64,000 nt of DNA from Roseomonas sp. (GTDB taxonomy: Bacteria; Pseudomonadota; Alphaproteobacteria; Acetobacterales; Acetobacteraceae): NCBI GenBank assembly GCA_020249265.1, contig JADCGA010000019.1:1-64000 (forward strand). Direction: 5' to 3'. Each line of letters starts with the position of its first letter. Position 1 is the first letter of the stretch. A program made the translations under genes and the position numbers. Positions 34,199 to 43,058 of this stretch are shown here, one piece after another. A model generated the notes under the pieces. That model was not told where the DNA came from. It was given only the letters and a program-made list of their open reading frames with translations, and ran no database searches.

Positions 34199-35205
34199 TA
34201 AAACCGAAACGCAATACTGACCGACCCGAATTGCGAAGCCTCTCGCTGCGTTTCGAATTCCTTGCTGCGGATCGTATAGGTCGCGGTCAGGCGTGTAGTG
34301 CCGAAAATCAGCGCAACGCCCGCGCTGGCATCGCCCACCAGCACTTCCCGATCCACGCTGCGGCTATCGCGCCAGGTATTGCCATCCAGCGAGATATCCC
34401 GCGCCACTGCGCGGCCTTCAACACCGCCAAACACATACCAGCCAAAGCGCCCGGTTGGCTGGAAGAAAACCGAACCGGCGGAAACCGGGCGCACGCGCGG
34501 CGGGCCGAAATCCGCCTCAAGCTCGGTCCCGTAGCGGAGCAGCATGCCCCCGGCGGCATAGGTATGCACATTGCCAAGGCTGGCCGCGAGGCTCGGCACC
34601 CAGCCGAAACGTCGGCCGGCGGAATCGGGTTCACCATTCAGCCGCCATTGCCGGTTCGCCACCAGATTGACGCCAGGTTCATCGCGAAGCTGATAATTCC
34701 AGCCATAGGCGCGATCAATCCGCATCAGATCATGCGTGGTGTTCTGCACCCATTCGCCAAGTGCGGAAGGCCCGATAACGCCAAGCTGCAATTCCAGCGT
34801 GCCCACTTCCCGCGCCGTATAGGAATGCAGCGAAACCGCGCCATAAAGCCAGGCGGCATAGGGGCGATCCTTCGGGTCAGGATTGGTCGCCAGCGTGTCT
34901 TCCGGCGTGAACATTTTCTGCCCGAAACTGAGGCCCCAGCGCGTCACGCCGCCACCTGGGAAGAAGAGGTTTGGCCCCTCTGTCAGCCCCGCAAGCCAAG
35001 CAGGCGGATCATAGGAAGGGGCGCGCCAGGCGAACAGAAAGCCATTGGTGTAGTAGCGATCATTGCCGGAGAAGGTGTCGTTTTCGAACAAAAACGCGAA
35101 GGTGCCGGCCGGGTCGGCCTGTTGCTGTGCCGGCGTTTGCGCCAGCACCGGCAGCGCCGCCATCAGCGCTGCGCTGGTCAGCAAGAATCGCTGGAAGCCG
35201 CCCAT
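34198..35205 (-). CDS. LpxR-family lipid A 3'-O-deacylase
   Basis: 335 residues. A signal peptide ends at about residue 22 (LPVLAQ). The barrel carries FENDTFSGNDRYYTNGF, PKDRPYAAWLYGAVSL and QNTTHDLMRI, blocks in which Asn-Asp and His form the LpxR active site, and it ends in AFRF. LpxR removes the 3'-acyloxyacyl chain from lipid A at the outer membrane in a Ca2+-dependent way. It begins 3 bp after the SLC13 gene, so it is probably transcribed with that transporter, an unusual setting. Confidence 0.85.
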   Translation of the reverse strand: MGGFQRFLLTSAALMAALPVLAQTPAQQQADPAGTFAFLFENDTFSGNDRYYTNGFLFAWRAPSYDPPAWLAGLTEGPNLFFPGGGVTRWGLSFGQKMFTPEDTLATNPDPKDRPYAAWLYGAVSLHSYTAREVGTLELQLGVIGPSALGEWVQNTTHDLMRIDRAYGWNYQLRDEPGVNLVANRQWRLNGEPDSAGRRFGWVPSLAASLGNVHTYAAGGMLLRYGTELEADFGPPRVRPVSAGSVFFQPTGRFGWYVFGGVEGRAVARDISLDGNTWRDSRSVDREVLVGDASAGVALIFGTTRLTATYTIRSKEFETQREASQFGSVSIAFRF

Positions 35206-35208
35206 GGG

Positions 35209-37023
35209 TCAGAACGGCCAAATCAGCGGTACGACAAAAATACACACGATGAAGAACCAAATCATCATCGGCAGGCCGAACTTCCAGTAATCACCAAAGG
35301 CATAGCCGCCCGGGCGCATCACCATCAGATTGGTTGGCGTGGCAATCGGCGTCAGGAAGGCGGCGGCGGCGGCCATACCGATGCTCATCAGCACCGGTAT
35401 CGGCGAAATCCCCATGGAGGTGGCGGCGGCAACGCCAACCGGGATGATGATCAGCGCCGTTGCGGTATTGCTGATCAATTGGCCAAGCACCGCCGTCAGC
35501 ACAAAAACCCCCGCCAGCAGAATAATCGGGCTGCCGCCCGCCGCCATGGCAACCAGCCCATCCGCCATCAATTGCGCAGCGCCGGTTTGCACCATGGCTG
35601 TCGAAAGCGGCATCATCGCAGCGACCAGGATCACCGTTGTCCAGTCAATTGCGCGGTAGCTTTGATCCACAGTGACCACGCGCGACAAAATCAGGATAAA
35701 GCAGGCCGCAATACCAACCACCGCCCCTGGCAGAAGCCCGGTCGCGAGGAAGAACACCATACCGGCCAGCACACCAAGCGTGGTCCAGGCGCCAGCGCCC
35801 AGCGGCACCGCCTGACGGCGCACCGTATCGGGCGAATTCACCACCAGCACCTGCGGGTCGGCAAGGCGCGTATCAAGCGCCTTCCAAGTTCCCTGCAACA
35901 GCAACGTATCGCCCGCCTGCAATTGCACCGGCTCAGCGCCCACATCCTCTCCACCACGCTGGATGGCGATGACCACCAGATCACCGCTTTCGGTGATCAT
36001 GCCCTGATAAGCGGTCTGGCCGATCATTTCCGAACGCGGTGGGATCATGACTTCCGCGAGGCCCGAGCTGCGGTTGAACAGGCTGTCGCGCAAATCCTCA
36101 TCGCTGTTTTCAAGCCGGAAGGCCAAATGTTGTTCGGCGGCTAGCCGCGCCGCATCCTCACCTTGGCCGGAAACCAGCAGGAAATCGCCCTCCATCATGG
36201 TGGGGTGGCGCAGCCTATCGCCCGTTAGGCCATCATTCACGGCGACAAGGCGAAGCCCTCCCCAGCTACTTTCCTTAAGCGCTGATGGCGGTTGGCCGAT
36301 CAATGGCGAAGTGGCGCGCAACCGCAGCCGGAACAGACCTTCCTTCAACCGGTATTGCTCAACAAGCGTCGTCGCATGGCGGCTGAAATCCACACTCATG
36401 GTCTCACCGGCGCGATGCGGCAGCAGCTTCCGCCCGAATAGCAGGGTGATGGTAATGACGCCCAGCAACAGCGGAATGCCGACAAAGGTGAATTCGAAAA
36501 AGCCGATGGCGCGGTGACCGGCATCGAGCGCCGCCTCACTCACCAGCACATTCACTGGCGATCCGGTCAGGGCCAGTTTCGAACCGGCATGCCCGGCAAA
36601 AACCATCGGCATGAGCAATTGTGATGGCGGCAGCCGCAGCCGCAGCGCCAAGACAACAACCACCGGCAAAAGCGCCGCAATGGCGCCATTGAGGCTGATA
36701 AGGGCAGTCAACATCGCCGCCAGCAGCGAAATGAGCACCAGCAGCCGCGTGCGGCTATCCTCACCCGCGCCGCGGATCAGCATCTGCCCCGCCCAGGCGG
36801 TAACGCCCGTGCGATCCAGCGCAGCACTCACCACAAAAAGCGTTGCGATGAACATCACCGCCGGATCGCCGAAGCCCGAAAGCGCCTGGTTCAGCGTGAC
36901 AAGGCCGGTCGCATAAAGCGCCATGCCGACACCCATGGCCACCAGAATGACCGGGATACGGTTCCAGATGAAAAGCACAATGGCCGCAAGGATGATCGCG
37001 GCCATGATGGTGATATCATTCAC
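35209..37023 (-). CDS. SLC13/DASS-family permease with two TrkA-C domains
   Basis: 604 residues. The transmembrane parts (about 1-190 and 390-604) flank two RCK_C/TrkA-C domains (about 215-370). The Na+/anion-binding region has GHAGSKLALTGSPVNVLV in the first half and STAMVQTGAAQLMADGL with NTATALIIIPVGVAAA in the second. Members transport dicarboxylates, sulfate or related anions with sodium. It begins 3 bp after AbgT and is followed by lpxR-like, within the M20-AbgT-SLC13-LpxR run. Confidence 0.85.
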   Translation of the reverse strand: MNDITIMAAIILAAIVLFIWNRIPVILVAMGVGMALYATGLVTLNQALSGFGDPAVMFIATLFVVSAALDRTGVTAWAGQMLIRGAGEDSRTRLLVLISLLAAMLTALISLNGAIAALLPVVVVLALRLRLPPSQLLMPMVFAGHAGSKLALTGSPVNVLVSEAALDAGHRAIGFFEFTFVGIPLLLGVITITLLFGRKLLPHRAGETMSVDFSRHATTLVEQYRLKEGLFRLRLRATSPLIGQPPSALKESSWGGLRLVAVNDGLTGDRLRHPTMMEGDFLLVSGQGEDAARLAAEQHLAFRLENSDEDLRDSLFNRSSGLAEVMIPPRSEMIGQTAYQGMITESGDLVVIAIQRGGEDVGAEPVQLQAGDTLLLQGTWKALDTRLADPQVLVVNSPDTVRRQAVPLGAGAWTTLGVLAGMVFFLATGLLPGAVVGIAACFILILSRVVTVDQSYRAIDWTTVILVAAMMPLSTAMVQTGAAQLMADGLVAMAAGGSPIILLAGVFVLTAVLGQLISNTATALIIIPVGVAAATSMGISPIPVLMSIGMAAAAAFLTPIATPTNLMVMRPGGYAFGDYWKFGLPMMIWFFIVCIFVVPLIWPF

Positions 37024-37026
37024 GCG

Positions 37027-38577
37027 CTAGAGCCCCCAAGGAAGCCCCAGCATATACCAAGCCGCCAAAAGCGCGGTCCAAACTACAGAAATGGCGATGA
37101 CATAGGGCAGCATCAACGCAATCACCGTGCCCACCCCGGCATCCTTCTGATACTTGATCGCAAAGGTCACGATCATCGCGAAATAGGCATTGAGCGGCGT
37201 GATGGCATTCATCGGGCTATCACCCACGCGATAGGCTGCCAGCACCACTTCCGGCGCCACGCCAAGCTGCATCAGCAATGGCACAAAGACCGGCGCGAAG
37301 ATCGCCCATTTTGCGATCGCCGCCGTGATGATCAGGTCGATGCCAAACACAGCAATGACAAAGCCGATCAGCAGCGCAACCGTGGGCAGGTTCAGCTTTT
37401 CCAGGAATTCCGCCATGGAAACCGCCGCAAGTGTCGCCATGTTCGAATAGTTGAAGATGGCGATGAATTGGCTGATGACCAGCAGCAGCAGGATCAGCCC
37501 TGCCAGCGCGCCGATGGATTTCTGGATGGCGGCGATGACTTCGTTTGTCGTGCGCATGGTGCCCGCCGCGCGGCCATAGGCAATGCCGCAGACCAGGAAG
37601 ATCAGCGCAATGGAAACAATCAGGCTCCCCATGAAGGGCGAAGACCCGATGATGGCGCCGGTTTCCGGGTTGCGCAGGGGCGCGCCGGGCGGCAGGGTCA
37701 GCAACCCGATAAAGGCCAGCACGCCCAACAAGGCATTCCGAGCAGCGCGCAGACCCTTATATTCCTCATCGGAAAGCACATTCTCACCCGGTACTTCATA
37801 ATCGCCCTTATAGGCGCCAAGGCGCGGTTCGATCACCCTTTCGGTGATCACGCCAATCAACACCGTCAGCATCGCGACCGAGGCGATGGAAAACCAGACA
37901 TTGGCCGCAAGATCAATCGAGACATTCGGATTGACCAGCCGCGCCGCATCATTGGTAATTTCGGTCAGAATGCCATCCACCGGCACGATCAGCACATTGA
38001 CCAGGAAGGCGGAAGCAACCGCGGCGAAGGCCATGGCGAGGCCCGCCAAAGGATGCCGGCCAACGGAAAGAAAGGCCGCCGCGGCGAGCGGGATCAGCAC
38101 CAGATAGCCCGCATCCGCCGCAATGGATGAAACAATGCCGACGAACACAAGAATATAGGTCAGCAGCTTCGGCGGCGCGACAATAACCAGCTTCCTGATC
38201 AGCGCTTTCACCAACCCCGCTTCTTCCGCGACACCAACGCCCACCATGGCAACAATGATCACACCGACCGCGTTGAAGCCCATGAAGTTGGGCACCACGC
38301 CGGTGAACATGAAGCGAATGCCATCAATGGTCAGCAGGCTGCGCGCCGCTGTTGTGGCTTGTTCGATCTTGCCGGTCGCGGGGTTATAGGCCTGATAGGT
38401 TACCTGCGCGCCGAGCAAGGATAGCAGCGCGGAAAGCAACACCACAAAGATGATCAGATAGACAAAGATCATCACCGGATGCGGTACGCGATTGCCGACG
38501 CGTTCCACCGTATCCAGAATGCGCTGCATGGCGGTTTTGGGCGCGTCTGGCGCCCCTTGGTTTTGCGCTGCGCTCAT
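37027..38577 (-). CDS. AbgT-family transporter
   Basis: 516 residues with about twelve membrane segments. It begins with NRVPHPVMIFVYLIIFVVLLS and includes DAGYLVLIPLAAAAFLSVGRHPLAG and the C-terminal VGDSPMNAITPLNAYFAMIVTFA, both family signatures. AbgT imports p-aminobenzoyl-glutamate, and other members export sulfonamides or act as proton-driven exporters. The start overlaps the stop of an M20 dipeptidase by 4 bp, like the E. coli abgAB-abgT arrangement in spirit, so import and hydrolysis of an acyl-amino acid or dipeptide is the likely task. Confidence 0.88.
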   Translation of the reverse strand: MSAAQNQGAPDAPKTAMQRILDTVERVGNRVPHPVMIFVYLIIFVVLLSALLSLLGAQVTYQAYNPATGKIEQATTAARSLLTIDGIRFMFTGVVPNFMGFNAVGVIIVAMVGVGVAEEAGLVKALIRKLVIVAPPKLLTYILVFVGIVSSIAADAGYLVLIPLAAAAFLSVGRHPLAGLAMAFAAVASAFLVNVLIVPVDGILTEITNDAARLVNPNVSIDLAANVWFSIASVAMLTVLIGVITERVIEPRLGAYKGDYEVPGENVLSDEEYKGLRAARNALLGVLAFIGLLTLPPGAPLRNPETGAIIGSSPFMGSLIVSIALIFLVCGIAYGRAAGTMRTTNEVIAAIQKSIGALAGLILLLLVISQFIAIFNYSNMATLAAVSMAEFLEKLNLPTVALLIGFVIAVFGIDLIITAAIAKWAIFAPVFVPLLMQLGVAPEVVLAAYRVGDSPMNAITPLNAYFAMIVTFAIKYQKDAGVGTVIALMLPYVIAISVVWTALLAAWYMLGLPWGL

Positions 38578-39956
38578 TTTGATAATGCCTCCAGAATACG
38601 TGCCCAGGATTTGATACCCTTCTGGAAGCTTTCCAGATTGTATTTCTCATTCGGGCTATGAATGCGGTCATCTTCCAACCCGAAGCCGGCCAGCACCACA
38701 TCCATCCCAAGCGAGGTCTTCAGCATATGCGTGACCGGGATGGAGCCGCCCGAGCCGATAAACACGGCAGGCTTGCCCCATTCGTCAGACAAAGCCGCGC
38801 GTGCCTTGGCGAAGGCAGGGTCAGTATCCGGGAAGCGAATGGCGCGGCCCGAGCCATGTTCGATGAATTCCGCCCGACAATCAGAAGGTAGGCGCGCCAG
38901 CACATGAGCGCGGAAGGCCTTGCGGATCGCATGCGGGTCTTGGTCAAACACCAGGCGGAAGGATACCTTGGCTGATGCTTGCGCGGGGATCACGGTCTTG
39001 AAACCATCACCCTGATAGCCGCCGCCCATGCCGTTGATTTCGCAAGTCGGGCGCGACCAGACCATTTCCAGCGCGTCACGGCCCTTCTCACCGGCTGGCT
39101 GCGATAGGCCAATGACGCCCAAGAATTTCTCGGCGGTGAAGCCAAGCGTTCCCCATTGCTGCTTCAGGCTTTCCGGCAATTCCGGCACGCCATCATAAAA
39201 GCCAGGCAGCGTCACGCGGCCCTGATCATCGTAAAGATCAGCCAGGATTTTCGCCAGAATGCGGTTCGGGTTCGCCGCCGCCATGCCGTAGAAACCCGAA
39301 TGCAGATCGCGGTCCGCCGCGTGGATGATCACTTCCTCACCGCAAAGCCCACGCAGCATGGTGACAATGGCGGGGGTTTGCGGATCCCACATATTGGTAT
39401 CGCAAATCAGGCCGATATCCGCCTTCAGTTCTTCCTTATTGGCCTCAAGGAAGCCAGGCAGATTGACGCCGCCTGATTCTTCCTCACCTTCCAGCAGGAT
39501 GGAAACCGGGATGGGCAACTTGCCCGTCACGGCCTTCCAGGCGCGGCAGGCTTCGACAAAGGCCATCAACTGGCCCTTGTCATCCGCGCTGCCACGGCCG
39601 CGAATCACCTTGGTGCCATCGGCCAGGGCTTCGATCACCGGGTCAAACGGGTCACGCTCCCATAATTCCAGCGGATCCACTGGCTGCACATCATAATGGC
39701 CGTAGAACAGCGCCGAAGCGCCCTTGGCGTTGCGGTCATGCGCCACAACAATGGGATGCCCTGGCGTGGGCCGCGCGCTCGCGTCAAAGCCGATGCTGCG
39801 CAAATCCGCCGCATGCCATTCGGCATTGGCCGCACAATCCTTGGCGAATGCCGGGTCGGTCGAGATGGATTTGATGCGGAGAACGGTGAAGAGCCGTTCC
39901 AAGGCGCCGTGCATATCAGAGTCAATATGCGCCAGAACCCGTTCGAGATCGCTCAT
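38574..39956 (-). CDS. M20-family dipeptidase
   Basis: 460 residues. Metal and catalytic residues: ALFYGHYDVQPVDP (His, Asp), IRGRGSADDKGQ (bridging Asp), LEGEEESGG (general-base and metal Glu), ICDTNMWDP (Asp), and DRIHSPNEKYN (His). The dimerisation insert has DRDLHSGFYGM. It is close to carnosinase-like/ArgE-DapE-related dipeptidases that cleave dipeptides or N-acyl amino acids. It heads the minus-strand run and is coupled to AbgT by ATGA. Confidence 0.9.
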   Translation of the reverse strand: MSDLERVLAHIDSDMHGALERLFTVLRIKSISTDPAFAKDCAANAEWHAADLRSIGFDASARPTPGHPIVVAHDRNAKGASALFYGHYDVQPVDPLELWERDPFDPVIEALADGTKVIRGRGSADDKGQLMAFVEACRAWKAVTGKLPIPVSILLEGEEESGGVNLPGFLEANKEELKADIGLICDTNMWDPQTPAIVTMLRGLCGEEVIIHAADRDLHSGFYGMAAANPNRILAKILADLYDDQGRVTLPGFYDGVPELPESLKQQWGTLGFTAEKFLGVIGLSQPAGEKGRDALEMVWSRPTCEINGMGGGYQGDGFKTVIPAQASAKVSFRLVFDQDPHAIRKAFRAHVLARLPSDCRAEFIEHGSGRAIRFPDTDPAFAKARAALSDEWGKPAVFIGSGGSIPVTHMLKTSLGMDVVLAGFGLEDDRIHSPNEKYNLESFQKGIKSWARILEALSK

Positions 39957-40140
39957 ATTTTATGCCTGCCTGCCTGATTGCCGGACGTGCCATCGCCATG
40001 ACATGCCATTTCCTGTGTAACATGTGTAGCCAAGTGTGCCACCCTGGGGTTGCACGGCCCGTCCCGGCTTTGTGCCCCCCGTCCGGGGGGTGGCGCAAGG
40101 GGCGTGCGGTGGCGGCGCTGTTTGGGCAGGAGCATGTGGA

Positions 40141-40926
40141 ATGATGCTGGAAACAACAACCCTTCCTGTCCACGCGTTGCTGCTTGCCGAAAGGCTGGAT
40201 ACGCGCGCGCTTGAACGGCGCGGCCCTGTGCTGCCAGGCGCGCTCAGCCTTGGCGAATTGCCCGGCGGCGGGCGCGCCTTTGCCTTCCGCTGGGGCGCGC
40301 TGGTCACCATTGGCGCCACGCTGGAGCAGACTGAGGCTTTGGCCGCGCAACTCCGCCCGCATCTCCATGAAGCGCTTGACGTGCCAGAGCATGAAACAGC
40401 GCAGATCATCATCGGCGCTGCCGAGGAAGGCGTGGATGAAGCCGGTACCATCCTGTTGCGAGACGACACGCCGGCGCGCCTTGCCCTGGTGGCCAAGGGG
40501 CTCGCCAAAAGCGCGGTGCTGACCCATCAGGAGGAGATGCTCGCGCGCACGCTGGATCGGCTGGAAGCACCTTTGGCTCAACTTCGGCGCGGGCGGCTTG
40601 GCATGCCCACGCGCCTGATCGTGCCGCTGATTGGGGAAGCGATTGCGGCGCGGGCGCGTTCCAGCGCGCGTGTGGATACCGCAGCCAAGCCCGACCTGCT
40701 TTGGGATCATCCTGAATTGGCGCCGCTTTACGCGACCCTCGCTGCCGAATGGGAACTTGAAGAACGCACCGAAGCCCTGGCGGGCAAGCTTGAAATGATC
40801 CGCGAAATTTCTCAGACCTTGCTTGATTTGACTGAAACGCGCCGGTCTCGCCTGCTGGAATTGGCGGTGGTGCTGCTGATCGCGACCGAAGTCGCGACAA
40901 CGCTTTACGGGTTGATCGCGCCCTGA
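40141..40926 (+). CDS. RMD1/YagE-family (DUF155) protein
   Basis: 261 residues from MMLETTTLPV. It has the DUF155 body, a soluble alpha/beta part followed by a long helix with an anchor, ending RSRLLELAVVLLIATEVATTLYGLI. The family occurs in bacteria, mitochondria (Rmd1/Rmd8, Mrx10) and has a role in meiosis or mitochondrial translation in yeast; the bacterial function is unknown. The 184-bp divergent region upstream (39957-40140) holds a CCCCC/GGGGG hairpin near 40076-40093. No clear start-site signal beyond GGAG 9-12 nt upstream. Confidence 0.8.
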   Translation: MMLETTTLPVHALLLAERLDTRALERRGPVLPGALSLGELPGGGRAFAFRWGALVTIGATLEQTEALAAQLRPHLHEALDVPEHETAQIIIGAAEEGVDEAGTILLRDDTPARLALVAKGLAKSAVLTHQEEMLARTLDRLEAPLAQLRRGRLGMPTRLIVPLIGEAIAARARSSARVDTAAKPDLLWDHPELAPLYATLAAEWELEERTEALAGKLEMIREISQTLLDLTETRRSRLLELAVVLLIATEVATTLYGLIAP

Positions 40927-40933
40927 AGGGGTG

Positions 40934-42157
40934 TCATGGCCCAGGCGGCGGTGGCGAAACAAGGCCGACCGGCGGCGGTGCCGTCACCCAGCTTGTCACA
41001 TCACGGCCACGCGCCTCACCATAAGCGAAAAGCGCCCGCATATAGGCATTATCAAAGAATCTGGGCCGCGGCGTATCGAAATCCGGCCCGATGCTTTGCA
41101 TGCGAAAGCCGATGCGATCGCGGTAAGTGCTCAGGTAAATCCGATCCAGGTCGTTGATGGACGAGAAATGCAACAGCGTCTGCGCGGACCGACGCGCGAT
41201 GCTGAAAATGCCGCCAGGCGGGTCCGTGATCGCCACATCCACGCGGCCATTGCGAATGACCCAGGCCGTGGTTTCGCGTTGCTGCCCGGCGCGGCCCGCC
41301 AAAGCGCGTGGGCGGAGCCTGGCCGGATAGAGAAAAACCTGCATCGCCGCGCCGCCATCCACATGCATTTCCTGGAAAGCCCGCCCATCGGCTTCGACAT
41401 CAATCATCACGGGGGGAAAGGCGCCGGGGATGGAAGCAGAGGCCAATAAAATACGCCGAAACAGATTGAGAGCCTCAGGATGGCCACTCGCCGCAATTGC
41501 ACCGATGTTCCAGATTACCGGGCGCCCCACATCCAGATTGACCGTGCCGATCAGCAGCAACCGCCCGCGTTGATACTCCGCTGCAATAGCCTGCAACATC
41601 GCCGCATCGGCATGGCGTTCAATCAGGCGCGCCAGCGGCGTGGTATCGGCAAGTGCCTCGCGGAAAAGCACGGACAAGGCAAGCCGGCCAAGCTGCGCAA
41701 CATCATTCGGCGCTATTTCGGTGAAGAGCGCGCGCAGCTGCGGATCATAGGAAGGTCCAAGGAAAGCAAAGGGCGCAATCAGGGCGCCGGCGGAAATGCC
41801 CGTGACCAACTCGAATTCCGGCCTTTGGCCGGTTTCGGTCCAGCCCACCAGCACACCGGCGCCAAAGGCGCCATCATCAGCGCCACCCGAAAGCGCCAGG
41901 AAATGTCCAGGCGGAATGCGCCCCCCCCGCCCCATTGGTCGTGCGGCTTCTCTGCGACTCAGGACGCGTTCGTAAAAGGCAATGATCGACGCAGGATCGC
42001 CATCTGCCCAGAAGCGTGTCTCGGGCACGCCCAGGACATCAATGGCGGACACCTGTTGTGGGGGCGGTGCCGGCAGGCGCGCAATGCTGGCGCAGCCTGC
42101 CAAAAAGGCCAGCACCAGGCAGGCCGCAGCGGCACGAAGGGCCAAGCTGACCCTCAT
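40934..42157 (-). CDS. Patatin-like phospholipase, lipoprotein
   Basis: 407 residues. N-terminal lipoprotein signal with lipobox LAGC (Cys22). The patatin catalytic elements are complete: oxyanion loop GGADDGAFGAGV (about residues 91-102), nucleophile elbow GISAGAL (Ser), and the catalytic Asp in HVDGGAAMQ. It would hydrolyse acyl chains from lipids at the periplasmic face. The start at MRVSLAL was chosen over an upstream extension lacking a signal. It is convergent with the RMD1 gene (7 bp apart). A second patatin without a lipobox lies at 50820-51842. Confidence 0.88.
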   Translation of the reverse strand: MRVSLALRAAAACLVLAFLAGCASIARLPAPPPQQVSAIDVLGVPETRFWADGDPASIIAFYERVLSRREAARPMGRGGRIPPGHFLALSGGADDGAFGAGVLVGWTETGQRPEFELVTGISAGALIAPFAFLGPSYDPQLRALFTEIAPNDVAQLGRLALSVLFREALADTTPLARLIERHADAAMLQAIAAEYQRGRLLLIGTVNLDVGRPVIWNIGAIAASGHPEALNLFRRILLASASIPGAFPPVMIDVEADGRAFQEMHVDGGAAMQVFLYPARLRPRALAGRAGQQRETTAWVIRNGRVDVAITDPPGGIFSIARRSAQTLLHFSSINDLDRIYLSTYRDRIGFRMQSIGPDFDTPRPRFFDNAYMRALFAYGEARGRDVTSWVTAPPPVGLVSPPPPGP

Positions 42158-42185
42158 GCGCGGCACCACGATCTGCCTATGCGCC

Positions 42186-42680
42186 TCATCCGCCGGAGGC
42201 TCCGGCCAAGGCTTCACGCAGCATGGCTTCCTTGGTTTCATCGAAGGAAGTGCGCATGATCTTGCCGCCCATGCCATGCAGCCCTTCCATGACACGCTCT
42301 GCGGTCATTTTCCGGATCAGCAGGAACAGCGCCGCTTCCCCCGCTTCAAGGCTTTGCGAGACTTCCTTCATGAAATTGTCATTGATGCCAACATCGGTAA
42401 GCCGCCCGGAAACGGCGCCTGCCGCCGCCCCAACCGCCGCGCCAGCGAGCGGATTGAGGAACAGCAAACCAATCAGGGACCCCCACAAGGCCCCGCCTGC
42501 CGCACCGGCGGCGGTTGGGTGAAAGGTTTGGTTCAGCTTGATGCTGCCATCGGGCTTGCGGAGTGCCACCACAGCGTCACCAAGTTCGATCAGGTATTCG
42601 CGCTGCATGGAGGCAACGCGCGTGCGGGCTTCTTCAGCCTGCGCTTCGGTGGGGAAAGAAATGACGAGGAGATCAGCCAT
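42186..42680 (-). CDS. DUF1269 domain-containing membrane protein
   Basis: 164 residues. It begins MADLLVISFPTEAQAEEARTRV, a ferredoxin-like domain about 75 residues long, followed by a short hydrophobic Gly/Ala-rich hairpin AAGAAGGALWGSLIGLLFL and PLAGAAVGAAAGAVSGRL, typical of DUF1269, then a helical tail. Function unknown; relatives are called DUF1269/YhjR-like or stress-related. It lies 28 bp upstream of the patatin gene on the same strand and may be co-transcribed. Confidence 0.8.
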   Translation of the reverse strand: MADLLVISFPTEAQAEEARTRVASMQREYLIELGDAVVALRKPDGSIKLNQTFHPTAAGAAGGALWGSLIGLLFLNPLAGAAVGAAAGAVSGRLTDVGINDNFMKEVSQSLEAGEAALFLLIRKMTAERVMEGLHGMGGKIMRTSFDETKEAMLREALAGASGG

Positions 42681-43058
42681 GGTCTTGTTCCTAACATCTG
42701 GCCTGGGCGACATCCGATATGCCGCGGACCAGGGCGCGCATGCCGGGACTGAGCAGGGGCATCGCGTGGTGGCCAATGGCATCACGGCGCGCCCTTTTTC
42801 AATCAAACTGAAAACTGCGCCTGAGCACATTCTATCACATGCAGCAGCCCGCAAGGGCAAGGGCAAGGGCGCTCAGGCGCAGGCATCATGAAGTTTTCGC
42901 TTCACGCAGTCGCCAGCAATAGCGGGCGGGGGTGCCGCGCGGAATAAGCTTTGCGTCCCCATGCTGGGCGCCATATCCCCGGCCCTTGGAATGCTGCTGG
43001 CAAGCGGCACGGCTCAGGGATAAAAGGGCGCCGAAATCAAAATCGGAGAGAAGCGGCT
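42681..43058. other. Intergenic region between DUF1269 and AraC-type regulator
   Basis: 378 bp between divergent genes. It contains a short direct repeat of CAAGGG in three tandem steps (about 42852-42870), a TGAAG/CTTCA hairpin (42887-42902) and, on the minus strand, a TAGAAT box that may serve DUF1269. No open frame with a credible start and coding signal was seen. It must carry the promoters for both flanking genes. Confidence 0.4.

Noticed and set aside
34231-36144. 637-codon plus-strand open frame
   Set aside because: It runs antisense over the LpxR and SLC13 genes, its product is rich in His/Arg/Gln with no family features, and the minus-strand proteins have clear motifs. High GC makes such open antisense frames common.
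40931-42259. Plus-strand frames over the patatin lipoprotein
   Set aside because: Antisense to a gene with lipobox and complete catalytic motifs.
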